Source: Platynereis dumerilii (taxonomy: Eukaryota > Annelida > Polychaeta > Phyllodocida > Nereididae). From it: a stretch of 64,000 nucleotides of DNA. This document shows, piece after piece, positions 23,477-37,400 of this stretch. The translations under genes were made by a program, and so were the position numbers. The notes under the pieces are model-generated. The model did no database searches and was not told the DNA's origin. It was given only the letters and a program-made list of their open reading frames with translations. Where the stretch lies: the NCBI GenBank assembly GCA_026936325.1, contig JAPTHN010000004.1, positions 29,443,910 through 29,507,909 on the forward strand, in the 5' to 3' direction. How positions within the stretch are numbered: the stretch's first letter is position 1; every line of letters starts with the position of its first letter.

Positions 23477-26400
23477 TCATATTCGCCTCCAAAGTTCACT
23501 GATTTTATTATCCACCAACTGGGGTGGGAAAATCATTTGAAACCCCTGGGATATCATCAGATTCATGATATTATTGCGTAACAGTCGCCAGCTGCCAAAA
23601 TTTCCAGAACGACACTGAATCATGACATTGCAGCCGGAGACATCTTCATGAAGCATGTTGAATTTGTATGTTGCTTCTTTGTTAATTTGCTGAAAGAAAA
23701 AAAACAGAATGGCAATCACCAAAGCGCAGGCATCTACAGTCTGAAAAATTGAAAATTCTTTTTTTGATTTCCATTCCCTCACCTCTGGGTGGGATTTCAT
23801 ATCAATTTGGTTTTGCCCAAAAAAACAATATGGTTTTGTGGTAAAAAGTGTGTTTCTTTTGCTGATCAATGATTGTAGGGGAGAGGTTAGTTAATTAATA
23901 CGCAAGGTTAGTTGATAAGCTCCACCTTCTGGTCATAGAAATAATCATTTGAGAAAGTGTTGCCATTTAAAAGAAGCAGAATAAAAAATAGCATGCAACG
24001 CCAACGCATGTGCAGGGTCCTTGGTCAATTTTCTAGCGAGAGTGTACAACTATAAGTTTGAAATCTGCTTGCTCAGCCTGACAGCTGCTAAAAGATGCAC
24101 TGAGTACACACAAGGTGGCAGCACAGACTTTTGATCAGTGGGCTTACATAGCGTAGATGCATTTTTTACCAAATATCCAAGACACAGCTATTTATCAAGT
24201 GGGGCCAGCACCTAAAGAAACTTGTGAATTAGAGTCAAGTTCAGAACTGAGAGGCAATAGATTGTAGGTAGGGATGCATAAGTACCAAATTGATCACTAG
24301 GACACATCATTTGGGGCTGTAATTTTTTGTGTGAAATGTTTTTGGGACCACAGGAACTTTTGCTGTTGACAGGAAGTGTTGATGACGAAAATGGCCCTTT
24401 GGGGCCCTTTGTACCAATGACCCAAAAAAGCACATCTTATCTAGTTCAATGTAGAATCAGAATCAATGTTTAGGAGAAAAGTAACAAAAAGGCAAAAATC
24501 ATTGTTCCGAGTTAATTTGTGCTCAAAACTTAAATATAATCTTCTTTCTCGGTAAAATTGAAGGATTATTCAGAGTAACTTAGTATATAGAGGTATTAAA
24601 ACTGGTCAGTGTCATAAAAACAATGCACTTACACCTGTCTTGGCTGTCATGACAAATGCTGGAAAGTCTGGTCCAAAAAAGTTCATGCAAGCCACATCCG
24701 ATTTTGGCCCAATTATACACAAATACTGTACATTGGTTATCGTGTAAAGAAATTCAATTACTGGACTTGGAGTGTGTCCTGAAAACAAAACAAAATAAAA
24801 TCTAAAACAACATCTCATAATTTTATCTACAGTTTGTCCCACAACATGCGAATTGGTGCTTGGTACTATTTCTCCTCGTCTACAGGTCACACATGAACAC
24901 ACTCTAAAAAAATTCAGACAAAATTGGTTTTTTAGATTCAAAATGGTTTTTTGAAAAACCAAATTTCAATGCAAAAAACCAAATAGGACAGACTGCACTA
25001 TTGTAATCTGAAGGTTCTAATAAATCAAATCAAAATCTCCAGGTGCTTGATCTTTAAACAATTAGTTTGTTTAACTTAAGGCCTATCTCAAAAATAATGA
25101 AGCCAAAGTGTGACATGACCATCAAAATTTTATAATGTATTTTTTTATCAAATGACCATGCAGTCTTGTTACAGATGATTTCATATTTGTAGACATAAGG
25201 ACTGAATGTGAATTTTTTTCTAAGACATGTATTCTATAGGGAAAAGTGACACCAAAAAAAATATGATATCATTTTTCCCCATAGGATAGCATGTCCTAGA
25301 AAAAAAATCAATTTCAGTTGTTATGTCTACAAATATGAAATCATCTGTAAGAACATATCTAGGTTCCAGAAAATATATTTACTATAGAGTTCCAACCAGT
25401 GGAAATAACTGATGATAGCAGAATAATGCCGAATATTTAAAAGTTTTTATTTCCATGTCTACAAAAGAAAACTACACTAAATGTCAATTTATCATCAAAG
25501 TTAATCAAATTTCTTTATATGTTGTCATATGACATAGGGCACACAGTGAGCTTGAGTCTTGCGATCGCCATCAGGCCAAGCCTATGGTTTTAAGGCCAAG
25601 CTAAGACGGGTGGCTGAAGACTCCACCTTTGCCATTCGATTACTCCAGTTACCTGCCACTTTCCACTTGTTAACTTCGTCCATGAGCATCATAATGCCTA
25701 AACTCCAGAAAGCCGTAGTTACAGAGCTGTATTCTGCTCACAAATGTTTATTTCTGACTGTCAGAAATTTGCCATGTTATTGCTACCAAGAATCTCATGT
25801 ACACTGTCAAAAATGACTGGAATTATTTTCTCAAAACTATGTTTGACTTCTAAATATCTTGCATTATTTCTTCTACATGCTCCACAATAGTGATGTCAGT
25901 GTCAATAAAATTTTCACACCAGAATCTGAAGAATCTGTTAAATAATCCATTTCACCAGACATCCTGCGTGTTGCACTTACTCTGAGCTCCATGCACTAAA
26001 TAGCTTAAACATGCTCCTGCAGGCCTGTCAGTCAACATGTATCCAGTATATGTAATCTCAAGACAGACTGTATAAGCTGTCAGCTCAGAATGACTACAGA
26101 CATGTGGATCTCCACCTTAGGCAATGTGAACTGTCACAGTAAACAAGAACAAGTAAGTTTTTACAGCAAATCCTTGACAGTGCACCGCGCTTATCTGTCA
26201 TGTGTCATGATAGCTTTAAAACACAAATGGAGTGTGGAATGTCAGACCCTAAGGAAAAACATATGTTCTTGTTACTTTTTATCAGCTTTTTTCTAAACAA
26301 GAAATTGGTTTGTCACTTTTTATGAGCAAATCCTTTTAATGCATGACCTGTCAACACTGAGATAAGAGGGTGCATGGTGCAGTGTGTTTTGTTGAAGGCC

Positions 26401-29400
26401 CCATTGTTTAAAACAAGTCAAGAAAAAGAATTATCACAGACAATAAAAAAGAGCAGTGCATTATTATTGTTTGCAAAAACAGTTTAAACAGTTTGAATGG
26501 GAAGCTCAGCCTCCTTTGATATACTGCTAGCACAATTTATAATGGTTTCAGGGTCAATCGCCCAAATTAAAGTGCATTCTGGGACTTTTGGTGATGTCTT
26601 TACTTTATGTGTATTGCACTCCCAGCCATGCCATGATACTGGAGTTGCCTGTCTCCTGGTTGACTAGTAATCCATCCCTCCCAGTAGGCCATATAATAGT
26701 GCCTATAACAACCATCGCGGTTTACGAGGGGTTTTCCATAAGTTCTGTCCAACTTAAAAAAATCAATGCCTCATAGTCCTTATATGAAGATCACGGTTGG
26801 TGTTTCGCAGACTTTTTGTTCTTTACGATGGGTTTTCCATAAGTTCTGTCCAGCCTGTCACAACTTTTGCTAGATTTTAAATATAAAAATGATATTTGGG
26901 TCAGTTGATATTGAAATAATTTGCAAATGATCCCCCAAAAATCAGATCATAGAAGTAAAAATAAATTGGTGATTTGTTGCTATGGAAACCAAAAGTCATG
27001 AAATGCGACCGAGAGATTGTTAACAGACACATACTTGTAGATTGTGTAAAATATTTAATTATTACCAGACATATAGAAAAGAATTTTTCCAAAACATTCA
27101 TAGCTTTTTCACAACTTCCAAAAATGATGAATTGGACCTTGTAAATATGTTTTCTCATGCTTTCTATCCATTTCTAAGCATGATACCTCATTATTCATGC
27201 TAAGGTCATTTTTTGAATTTTCCAGTCTTCTTTTCTCAGGTTTTCCATTTAGTCTTCTCGTCATTCAGAAAAAGTTTGTACAATTTCTAATTGGTTCTGT
27301 CACTCATACTGTCTTCCCTGTAAGTATGATAAAAGGTTCTTACACTCTCTGCCAGTTTTATTTAATTAAAATGAAAATATGTAACAGGTACATATGATGT
27401 CATCAATATCCAAAAAAATTGCTCATCTCGTAAAATACTGAGAAACTGCATGAGTGATGGTAAAGTAGCTGAGATGTAACAAAAATACCAGTTTCCATTG
27501 TTATTAATGATTTTACAATTTACTGATTACATTTCATGAAAAAAATTAAGAATATACTTCAATTCAATAGGTCAAGACACAGAAAATCCAAGCAGGTGTT
27601 CAGTTCATTTTAAGTGAGATCTACAAAGTCTGGGCCGCATTTCATGACTTCTAGTTTCCATTGCAACAGATTAAGCATTTATTTTTAACTTTATGATCTG
27701 ATTTTTTAGGAGTTATTTGCAAATTACGTCAATATTATCTGACCCAAATATCATGTTTCAACATCAAATCTAGCAAAAGTTATGACTAGTTGGACGGAAC
27801 TTATGGAAAACCCCTCGTACGTGCTTGCACGGTATTTTTTGTTCTCTTCACCTGCACGTCACTTGCGTCACCCAGTACTCAAATGAATATAGAGCCGAGG
27901 GTTAATGTGCTCTGCACGGTATTTTTAGTAATATCTAAGATGAAAGTCATTATTTAAAAGTAGAAATATACAGTCATTGTCTCTGCAGAAAGTATGTACC
28001 ACTTCATCAAGACTGACAGGGTGTGATAAACCTATAACAGTAAACACTTCGGGCTAGAGGTCTGAGAAAATGTATGAAATGCCAGGTTGTGTTAGTTTCA
28101 TAATTCTGGTAAGTAATTTTATCAGATTCAGTGTCATCATATCATTTCATCAAGCTTTGTTGAGTTGTTTGCACATTTTATCACAAATTTTGCCACTGTG
28201 AAACAAACATTTCATGACTTGGTGAAAGGATAGACAAAGTTAATTCAATTTTTGGACGACACATGGATGGAAGTATCTACTTCACTCTGAAGTTTAATCC
28301 CCTGGCATTACCTAAAAGTCTTTGCAATTTGATAATATACAAAAATAATATTAATAAACAGTAATTTCCATGCTTAATGTATTTTGGGTACTTAAAACGG
28401 ATGTAAAGATGATTAATATTGTTGTATGTTATCTGGCATCGAAAATCAATCAATCTTTAATAGTAGAAAACAACAAAAATATCATAAATACAGAAAATCA
28501 GATGAAAATGTAGTTAATGCAAAAATGTACAACTATACTGCATTTTCAACATGTAATTTCAAAGGATTCTACTCCATACTTACAGTAGACGAAAAACGAG
28601 TGCTTACAGAATTTGACTGAAATGGCCATGTTAAACTCTATGACGTGTAAGCAGCCAGTGAGTCATATCCTATACTTCTAATGTCATTAATCAGAGTCAC
28701 AGACCAAGTTATACCACTCATCAATGAGGTCACACATTGCCTTATGACAAATTGGCACTTCAAATCAATGTATTTAATAGGAGCTTTAGTGAGGTCACTG
28801 ATTGCCACTAGCAGCTGAATGTAAGTACTCGTCATTCGTCTACTGTAACTTAAAGCTTACAAACACTCTTTCCACGCATTTTCTGATGATTCACTCGACA
28901 TTGGCTACACTTAACATAGTTGCAAAGTACCTGTTTCACAGTGGTGAAATTTCTCATAAAAACACCTAAAAACCTCGATAATACGCCATATAGTTCAAAA
29001 TTGAGGTAGATTCTACTGCGATTATTCAACAGTATGATGAAACTGAGGACTAGCTGGCAAAATAAACATATTTTAAACATTTTCCAAGAAGTTTTTACAA
29101 ATAATATTTACAATGTTGTGCTGGAGGGCACCCGAGCAGAATTTCTACCATGACCCAGTGCGCGCGATAATGGTCAGCCACGTCAGACATTACTGGCACT
29201 TTTTGCAAATGTCTGACCATTCTCAAATTCAGGTCAGACAAATTTACTGGCAAAAAATCTCTACAGGAAATATGCATATTAAGTGCTAGTCCTCTCTGAG
29301 GTTGAATTTTATTGTAAGACCTCAAGAAACTTAATTGCAATGAAGCAAAAGCACCATTAAAAATCAAAGAACAATATTCCATTAAGACGCATTTCAACCA

Positions 29401-31465
29401 TTTGAAAAATTACGGATTAAATTTATTATGTTGCATGTCTGACAAAACACTAATTTGTCTGACCAGAACCCACTCCCCGTCAGACAAAATGTCTGACCAA
29501 AGTCAATATACTTTCGCGTACACTGCCATGACCCGAAGGTGGGTGCACCCTAGGGTGGAGTGAAAATTGAAACTGCATGGCCAGATTCTTGTCAATTTAC
29601 ATAAAACTGGAAATTCCATTTTTATTTTCGAGCTGCAGTGAAAATTGATGGTGCACTTCAGGATCAAAGATATGCCATAAAAGTTGGTCTCGGTAAATCC
29701 GCGGTTAGCTTTATTTCGGCCGAGGTTATAGGTACAGCCATGAAAGTTATATTTTTGGATTCAGATTACAGTTTCCGACAAAATGAATACCAACATGCCA
29801 TATCTACGTATATTATCAGTGGTAAGTAAGTGCTGGGAGAACTGCATAAAAATGCTCCGGTCGGACAAAAAAACAAAAGGATTGTGCATCTAATGCCAAA
29901 AGCTTGAAACTTTCAAGTTATCTTCTATAGTATAGACTCTGAAATTAAGTTTTAGATTTTGGATGTGCGAAAACTTTTAAGTTTGACCTCTTGTGATCTT
30001 TAGTATGAATGACCAATGAGTCTACAGTTGAACATATTTAATCTTTTTTTTTGCGTGATTTCAACATTGAACTTCACAAAAGTTCTTTATTAACATTAAA
30101 ATACAGTTGGATAACCTACTACAGTGTTCATATAAGTATTTGGTAAATACATGCAACCTTGATTTTTTTAATAATATCTTTAAAAAGAATAATAACATTT
30201 GTACATCATTTTACACAAAGTGGTATATGTCCCATAGAGCCAATATCTACATAATTTTGTTCAGTTCTGTTAATTTGGTGACGAGTTATGTACACTCTTG
30301 CTCATAAATATGGAATATAGGCAGAGGTCAAAATGTGATTGGAAATTTAATAAAACCATTTCATGATGGGAGCTGCAAACAGCCTTCAAACAGTTTTTCT
30401 GGATAAATATGGGTCCATTCGTCTCCTCCAAGTGATATTTTTATGAATTTGGAGAAAATCTTGACAACTGGGGTCAATAATGAAAACACTGAAAAAACAA
30501 CAAATATTTCAGATTTTGGAAGGGTTGATATCACATGAAATATGGTTGATACATGAAAAAAAATGACAGCGAAAGAATATTTGGGGTCAAAATGAGTTAG
30601 TAACATAGTCCATGTTTGGGAAGATACCCACTGGGTGTAATCTCGAGTTCGATTTGAATGGGACACCAATTTTTTCTTGATTTGTGAATATTTTTCTTTT
30701 TAAAGGAGCTTTAGCTCTGATATTTTAAGGGGTGGAAGGCAGAGGATACATATGTTGAATGCACAATTGCATTTGTCTCAACAATGTTTGATTTGGACGT
30801 AGTCCGGAAATATCACAATCTGGAAATTTTGACAATTATTTGAAATTTCGAAATTTTTGGACTGTGTGATTACTAGAAACCACTTTCAATGAACTTAAAA
30901 GCACACCAAAGAAGATATTGTTCAAATGGAACCATCGTTCTGGCTGGAAATTGCTTACATTGTTCGCTATCAACTGTTTATCACAACACAAGAGTGTTTT
31001 GTTTACCATGAGAGCGGATCACACACCTAAAACATACAAAGTCTCTTTCAGTCGGGCCTACATGTGATGCACTTGCAAGGATGACCTTTTGTAATATTTT
31101 CTATGAATCCATTCAGTGATTTATAGTTTTTGGCTGCCATCAATTGGAGTACTAAATTGACACTATTGTGATGCGACAAACTGTCAATAGCGAGCGATCA
31201 AAATTTTTTCAGTGGAAGCCAAGGTACCATTTGAAGAACTCTTCATGGGGGTACTTTTCAGTATGTAAAAGTGGTTCTGATATTTACATAGAAATATCAC
31301 CATGCAAACACAGATTCCCCAAATTGCACAGGTAACGTAACAATATCTTGGAATAAATTCAGCTCATCCAAGTATATGATGTAATTCCTATGGGAAAAAG
31401 CTAGATGCTTGCGTAATAATTGGGAACGCGGTGTTTTAGTATATCTCACCTTTGCTGCTAGCCAT
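23477..31465 (-). CDS. P2: member of an unrecognised small-protein family
   Basis: Split minus-strand gene inferred by comparison with P1. Exon 1 is 31450-31465 (MASSK, then a phase-1 donor GTGAGA). Exon 3 is 24633-24778 (phase 1 in, 0 out) and ends near FFGPDFPAFVMTAKTG. Exon 4 is 23477-23689: 70 codons and a stop, containing GFQMIFPPQL and KISELW. Exon 2 is not secure. The best candidate is 25653-25736, whose translation (SVTTAFWSLGIMMLMDE) resembles P1 exon 2, but it is half the length, has a poor acceptor, and an in-frame stop lies just upstream. The gene may therefore be partly decayed, or the exon may lie elsewhere. No signal peptide or membrane segment is visible in the exons found. 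Function unknown. Exon 1 is 6.7 kb from exon 3, and P1 exon 2 lies between them on the other strand. Confidence 0.55.
25172..25347. mobile_element. Short palindromic MITE, copy 2
   Basis: 176 bp, TA-flanked (25170-25171 and 25348-25349), ends CAGATGATTTCATATTTGTA and its inverse. Sister of 20140-20314. Confidence 0.8.
25348..26722. other. No secure gene
   Basis: Contains a weak candidate for P2 exon 2 (minus strand, 25653-25736) and an 85-codon plus-strand frame at 25559 with no splice support. Nothing else recognised. Confidence 0.4.
26725..27817. mobile_element. mariner-like TA-flanked element with long inverted ends
   Basis: 1,093 bp. The left end CGAGGGGTTTTCCATAAGTT and its inverse at the right are flanked by TA. 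Inverted similarity runs about 200 bp inward. A second left-end copy (CGATGGGTTTTCCATAAG) starts at 26826, so the left end is duplicated. Both arms hold an X-box-like palindrome (26976-26989 and 27654-27667). No transposase frame survives; the family assignment rests on the ends and the TA site. Confidence 0.75.
28583..28845 (-). mobile_element. TA-flanked MITE with CAGTAGACGAA ends
   Basis: 263 bp. CAGTAGACGAAAAACGAGTG at the left and its near-inverse at the right, TA on both sides. Its interior in reverse matches 61886-62100 (GACCTCATTGATGAGTGGT is shared), so it is an interspersed family. Confidence 0.7.
29150..29540. repeat. Segment rich in GTCTGAC / GTCAGAC motifs
   Basis: GTCAGAC and its inverse GTCTGAC occur about eight times within 390 bp, just before P1 exon 2. 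It is probably the worn end of a mobile element. The 100-codon minus-strand frame over it is not supported as a gene. Confidence 0.4.
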
Positions 31466-34400
31466 GTTGATTGTTGAATCTCATTCCGCTTCTTGCAAAC
31501 CTTACAAAATGCCAAATGCTGAAATGGCAGATTGCGAAGGGGCAGATTGCGAAATATTACTTAAATAAATAACAAGCAAATGACACTTAGTCACATCAGA
31601 TTGTATATTTACATGCTCAATTGCATATCAGCAGTTCTATCTATAGTTATTGAAACAAATTGTGTTAGAGATAAGAAATAAAAAACATTCACAGAAAAGA
31701 TTTATCTGATAAGCTGAAGTTGTAGGGGAGAGTCAATACGATTGGACACTGGGGAGGCATCTAAATCCAGCCAATACAATTGTAGCTTATCTTTTTAATA
31801 ATTAAATGTCTGTCGTTTATAACTATTTGTATTTCAAGCTTCTTTTTTTTTCTTAAAATTTCTTTCTTTAAGTTTTGAAGTTCTGACATCAGTATGTACT
31901 GAACCTCCTTTATCTAACCTAATCTTATATGATAGCCCAATTCACTCGGTAAGTTTTCTCTTCTCGCCACGAGATTTTAAAAGTGTGATTTTGCGCCATT
32001 GTTGTCATTTTGGGAACCAGCCGCCCTGAAGCCGAAGACTTAAAGATGTTCTTAACGCCTTGTTTTATCTCAGAAAACTAGTTTTGAAAACCCTTTTTGA
32101 TGATGCATATAAATCACAAGAGGTTCTTGTATGCTGATAAGGCTTTATGCTTATTCCTCTGGACACATTTAGTATTTGGAGGGATTTTTTTCAGGAACCC
32201 CTCTGGGTCCTTTTGAAAAATTTATTTGAGGGGTCACAAGAGCATTTGGGGGGTCAAACCCCCTTGACCCCCTTATTTCGACCACTGCTCCATACATTGC
32301 TATGTGAAAACAGACGAGTCATCCACCGATTAGCAACATTGTCTTCATGTTGCTTCTCTGGGTGTGTTGCTTATGCTCTTTTGGAAATCTTGCATCTATA
32401 GAATTTTGTTTTCATGGCCTTTAATTCCACAAAGTACTTTTGTCGATTTATCTATTCCCTCAACCCAGTCTTTTTATTTATTTATTTTTTGTCGTGCTGG
32501 TTGTATACCTACCCTGCACCAGCCAAGGCAGCACAACCTCCATCTTTGTGTGACTGTGTCAAACATTAAATAACTTTTTATGACGATCTTTGATAAAAAA
32601 TAGTTTTTAAGGCAATTTAGTCATACAGGGGCATACCACCTACTGGAATAGCTCCTTTCAAAAATCATATGAAAAGCCAACTTGTATTTCGGAATATTCA
32701 TAATCCAACCAACCAAAATAGCTCAAATTAAAAAAAAAGTCCCATATTACCCCAAGTGCTAAATAGTCCTATTACTAGAATCCTGTCCATTTTTTAAAAG
32801 TACTAATAATGCATTTTCCCATTTGTCTTTGAACCATCCCAGTTAAAGTGGCTCACTACTTGTCAATTAAGCATTATAAGATTATATTCTAAAAGCATTC
32901 TTCTCATCGATTTAGAGTGGTGAGCCACATGGAGTGATAATAATCTGTGACTAAGTTTGTTTTCAATGACGACTATATAGGTCTGGTTTGTAGGGCCACT
33001 GAGATATCATTCACGAAAGGTTATTCCAGCATTTAAGGAATATTATCGAAGATAACATCATGGAAAAAGGTTACATGGCAAAAGGTACTGTGAACTCCTT
33101 GCTATTTTTTAGCTGTTCAGGTTGATGGTAGTACTTCTCTAATTTTTAGCAGCACAACTACTCATACCCCCAAGAATTGTATACAAATCGCGTTAGCACC
33201 AGTTGTGATACTCTGTCATTGAAAAAAATAGTAAAGGAAGTAAATGGACTGGTTTTCATGGGTCAAAGGTCAATCATGCCTTCTTCCGTTGTATATCAGT
33301 GTCTGTGTTTGAACCTCTTCCTGTGCTGCTTGAAGTGCTTGCAAATTATTTAAAACTTAAAAAATCCCTGTAGGATGCATCTGGAACGGCCGAATCGAAG
33401 GGATGGGGGGGGGGGGGCTTTATTTGACAGCGGTCTATAATTTCTGGAAAGGTATAGCTCCTAAGTACTTCGTTTTTGTTTTGTTTTGTTTTCAGTATAA
33501 GCAAAATACTGCATTTTATTTTAAAGAAATTAACAATGTTTAAACTGAAAAAAAAGAGATCAATACATTTAATAGTCAACAGTGAAATGACCCTGAGATT
33601 CAACAAGCCCTCAGTATTCGCAATGCCACTCTCCATGGCAGAGGGAGTTTAGAACTTGCAGTTGTTCAACTGTGTCATCCGGACTGTGGTTGGGTTCTCT
33701 TGAAAATGATAACTGCATGCTGCTGCAACCATGTCAAAGTTAATTTTGTGTGCTTCTCCAAGAAATAGTTCTAAGATATAAACAGTTCAACAAAAATATT
33801 AAGTCCCCCTTTATGAAAATGTGAATATCTCAAAGACCTTTCTCAGATTTCTGTGCAAGCTGGCCAGTTTGTAGGTCTGCATGTTGACATTGTGCGAGTG
33901 TATTTGTGGCTCGATTGCTTAATTTTTGTCTGAGCCAGCAGACCCCAAGTGCATGTACCCCTATTTTCAAAAATTTGAAGTTTCAGCTTTTCCAAAACAA
34001 ATTTTACCGAAAGATGTTTAAACTCCACTCAAATGTTCGTTATTGCATCCAAGGAACCTAAACTGTAAAACTGTTACAAAAGAAGTCCTTCGTTATATTC
34101 TAAATACTATTGAGAAACATTTTCTCCAGACACATGATGAAGTTTATCAAGCTGGTGGCTCCCTCGCATGGTGAAATTGTTCATATATCCATTGGAAAAG
34201 CCATGGATTTTTGAAAACAGGGGTAGGCTCACTCGAAGGCTGCTGGCTCAGCCAGGAATAATGCCACCGAGCTAGAGTGTATAAATAGTGGATTTAACAG
34301 AGCGTGGCATCCCTAACTGAATAAGCCACAGGATTGGCTTATTCACAGTTGTTCAAGCTTTTTCAACCAATCGTACCCTTCATTCAATCTTGGAGGGAAC

Positions 34401-37400
34401 TCTATTTTGGATGCACTACTTGAGCCACAGAATCTGATGCTACTTTTGCTTCTAATTTTTTTAATGAAGGAATCTTTTTCAAAAACAATTATATGATATC
34501 GATCCTATATCGTAAAACAGTATTGATCATTGAATCAGAAATCAGTCAAATACGACCATTTTCTATTTTCCTTCAGCCTTGTTTATCACATTGTGATCTT
34601 TTAAAATATAATAATAATAATCATATTGTGTGATAGATAGATATGGTAAGTGCAGCCCTCTAAGCCCAGTTCTGGGCGCTCAAAAGGGTTGATAGTCAGG
34701 GAGCCAAGGGCCAAAAATGTGAATAAAAAGGGTACTTTGTTCGCAGCGATCCACACCTCCTCAAATTTGGTACTGTCGGAAAGGAAATTTTCTGAATTTT
34801 TTGATGGTGGCCATGGTTTTATCAATTTCTTGGACCGGAGATGTTTTATTTTGGTTTCCATGGCAACAAGTCTGCTTTTGTCAAAATAAATTTTGTAAAA
34901 CTTATCATTGTGTATCACAGTTGCTGGGGAAGCAAGCCTTTCATTGATGAGTAATGTGGTGCCTTTTACTGGTCTCACTACTTTATAGGTGAAATTTTGA
35001 TTTTCCATCTCTTTCTTGTTACCATGGCAACACTTTAGGAGACTATTTCTCAGATTTTGTTAGTTTGTGTTCTTATTTTCTTTTATGGAGCTACAATTTA
35101 ATGGTATAACTTAAAAAATTATAAGTATCTGAATTCTGGTGGGGCAACCTTTTCAACCAGTGGGAGTTACAAAATCAGATTTTATTTGAGTGTGTTGCTA
35201 TAGCAACCAATTAAAAATTATGGAACCAGAACTCCCATGAGGTCCTAGTTTTCAAACGGCTGCCTCTCAAAAGGCAAGCAACATAGCCAGCTGATATTTT
35301 AGGGGAAGCTCAACCATACTTTCAAAATTTTGAAAACATTCCATTGACTAATTTTGGTTGCCATGAAAACCACCAGAAATGGCAAACATGCATTTCAAAG
35401 TGATTTTCATCAAATGTGTAGAACACCGTGTTAATTCAAAGCAAAAAGGATTGAAATATGGGCAAAATAAAAAATTAAACACTTGTTCAAAAAGATATAA
35501 AGTATTATATATGAATTATGTTGCCATAGCAACCAGAATAAACATGTTTCAGATGCTAGCACAATAGATATGCAATGTTTTGCGTATCTCTGGACTTATT
35601 TAAGGTAGAGTCTTTTATGATACATCAATCTTGGTGTTTCTGAGGCCAAAAAATCTAATTTTGATATCAAAAGTAAGCTAATTTGCATATTTGCTCATAA
35701 AAAGAAACAAAATTGGTGCCTTTACGGCTTTATTGAGCATCATTCCTCTCTCTGACCACACAAAATTTTGTTAAACTGCAACATATTTATATTCTAAGGT
35801 TCATTAGCTTATGCCCCAAAATAATCTGAAATCTAGTGGATAACTCTTTCAGTCAGTTTGTATCGCAGTATCAGATTTTGATTCAGTGTGTTGCTATGGC
35901 AACTATATTCAAATAACAAAGCTATCAATTCACAAAGTCCTCTTTTTCAAATGGCTATTCCTCGTTAGCCATAAAAGGTTGCCTTATGATATTTTAGGAA
36001 TAGATTAAATTCAATTTCATAATTATGAAACAATTCTAGTAGAGTTTTTGTTGCTATGGAAACCACCAGAAAAGGTGAACTTTCTCTCCAAAGTGATTTT
36101 CATTGAATGCGTAGAATACAATGCTCATCACAGACAAAAGAGTGAAATATGTAAAAAAATATATATATATATATTCCAAACTAACATAAACACTGACAGG
36201 AAGCATTGTATTTGAAATAAGTTGCCATAGCAACCAGAATAAACATGTCTCAAAGAAACTATCATAATAGATATAGAATTTGTTGTGTATCTAAGGACCC
36301 ATTGAAGGTGCAACCTTATACGTTACATAAATTCTGATGTCTGTGAGGCCAATGAATTGAATTTCGATATCAGAAGTTAGCAATATTTGCAAATTTTCTA
36401 ATAAATTTAAATAGTGCCTTTACAGCATTATTAGGCATCATTTCAAAACGACATTATTCCTCTCTTTGACCACATGAAATCTTGTCAAACTGTAATATAG
36501 TTACATCCTGAGATTCATTTGTTATAAATGCCCCAGAATGATAAACATGTGAGATCTGACGGGAGAACTCTTTCATTCAGTTGGTATCAAAATATCATTT
36601 TGTGTTTAAGTGTGTTGCTGTAGCAACCATTCTGAAATTACAAAGCCACCAATTTCATGAAGTCCTGTTTTTCAAAGAGCTGTTTCTCACTAACTGAGAA
36701 AGGTTGCCTCAAGACATTTAAGGGGTATAAACCTTTCTTCCATAATTACGAATAATTCCATTGATCACTCTTGGTTGCCATGGAAACCGCCAAAAAAGGT
36801 AAATTTTCCCTCTAAATGATTCTTGTTCGAAGTGATGAATATAATGCTAATCACAAACAAAAAGAGTGACATATGGACAAAATAAATATCCTCATCAAAA
36901 ATGTAATGAAGCAGCGTATGAAATCTCTCTTCATAGCAACCAGAATCAACATATCTCAGACACTAGCATGCAAGGTAAATACATTTGTTGTGTATTTCTG
37001 GACCTGTGTAAGTTGCAATGTTAAGTTACAGATCAATTCTGATATTGACTAGGCCACAAATGTCAGCTATATATGTATAGTGAGGTTTCAGCCTCATTTT
37101 CAGTGTGGTTGCCATGGTGACACATTGTAGGCCACCATAGCCAAACAACAATAGACATAAAAAGAAAAATGTCTATAGGCCTACATTCTGCAAAAGATAT
37201 TTTGAACCACACAGTAAAACTAGAATATGTGGGATATGCACTGTATAAATCTGGAAGTCTGTATTAGGCGTCTGAGCTTCTCCAAAGGACCGAAGCTCCA
37301 GAAAGCAGCCCATTTTTTAAATATCGCAACTTGGAAGTTTAGATTTGGTCTGGGAATATTAATCAGAAATGAGGGAATTTATCATAAATTTTGTCTAATG

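Noticed and set aside
25559-25816. 85-codon plus-strand frame
   Set aside because: No splice context or similarity seen. The minus strand gives a better, though weak, match to P1 exon 2.
28850-29397. Minus-strand frames of 76 and 100 codons as P2 exon 2
   Set aside because: No similarity to P1 exon 2, wrong phase borders, and the second overlaps the GTCTGAC repeat.
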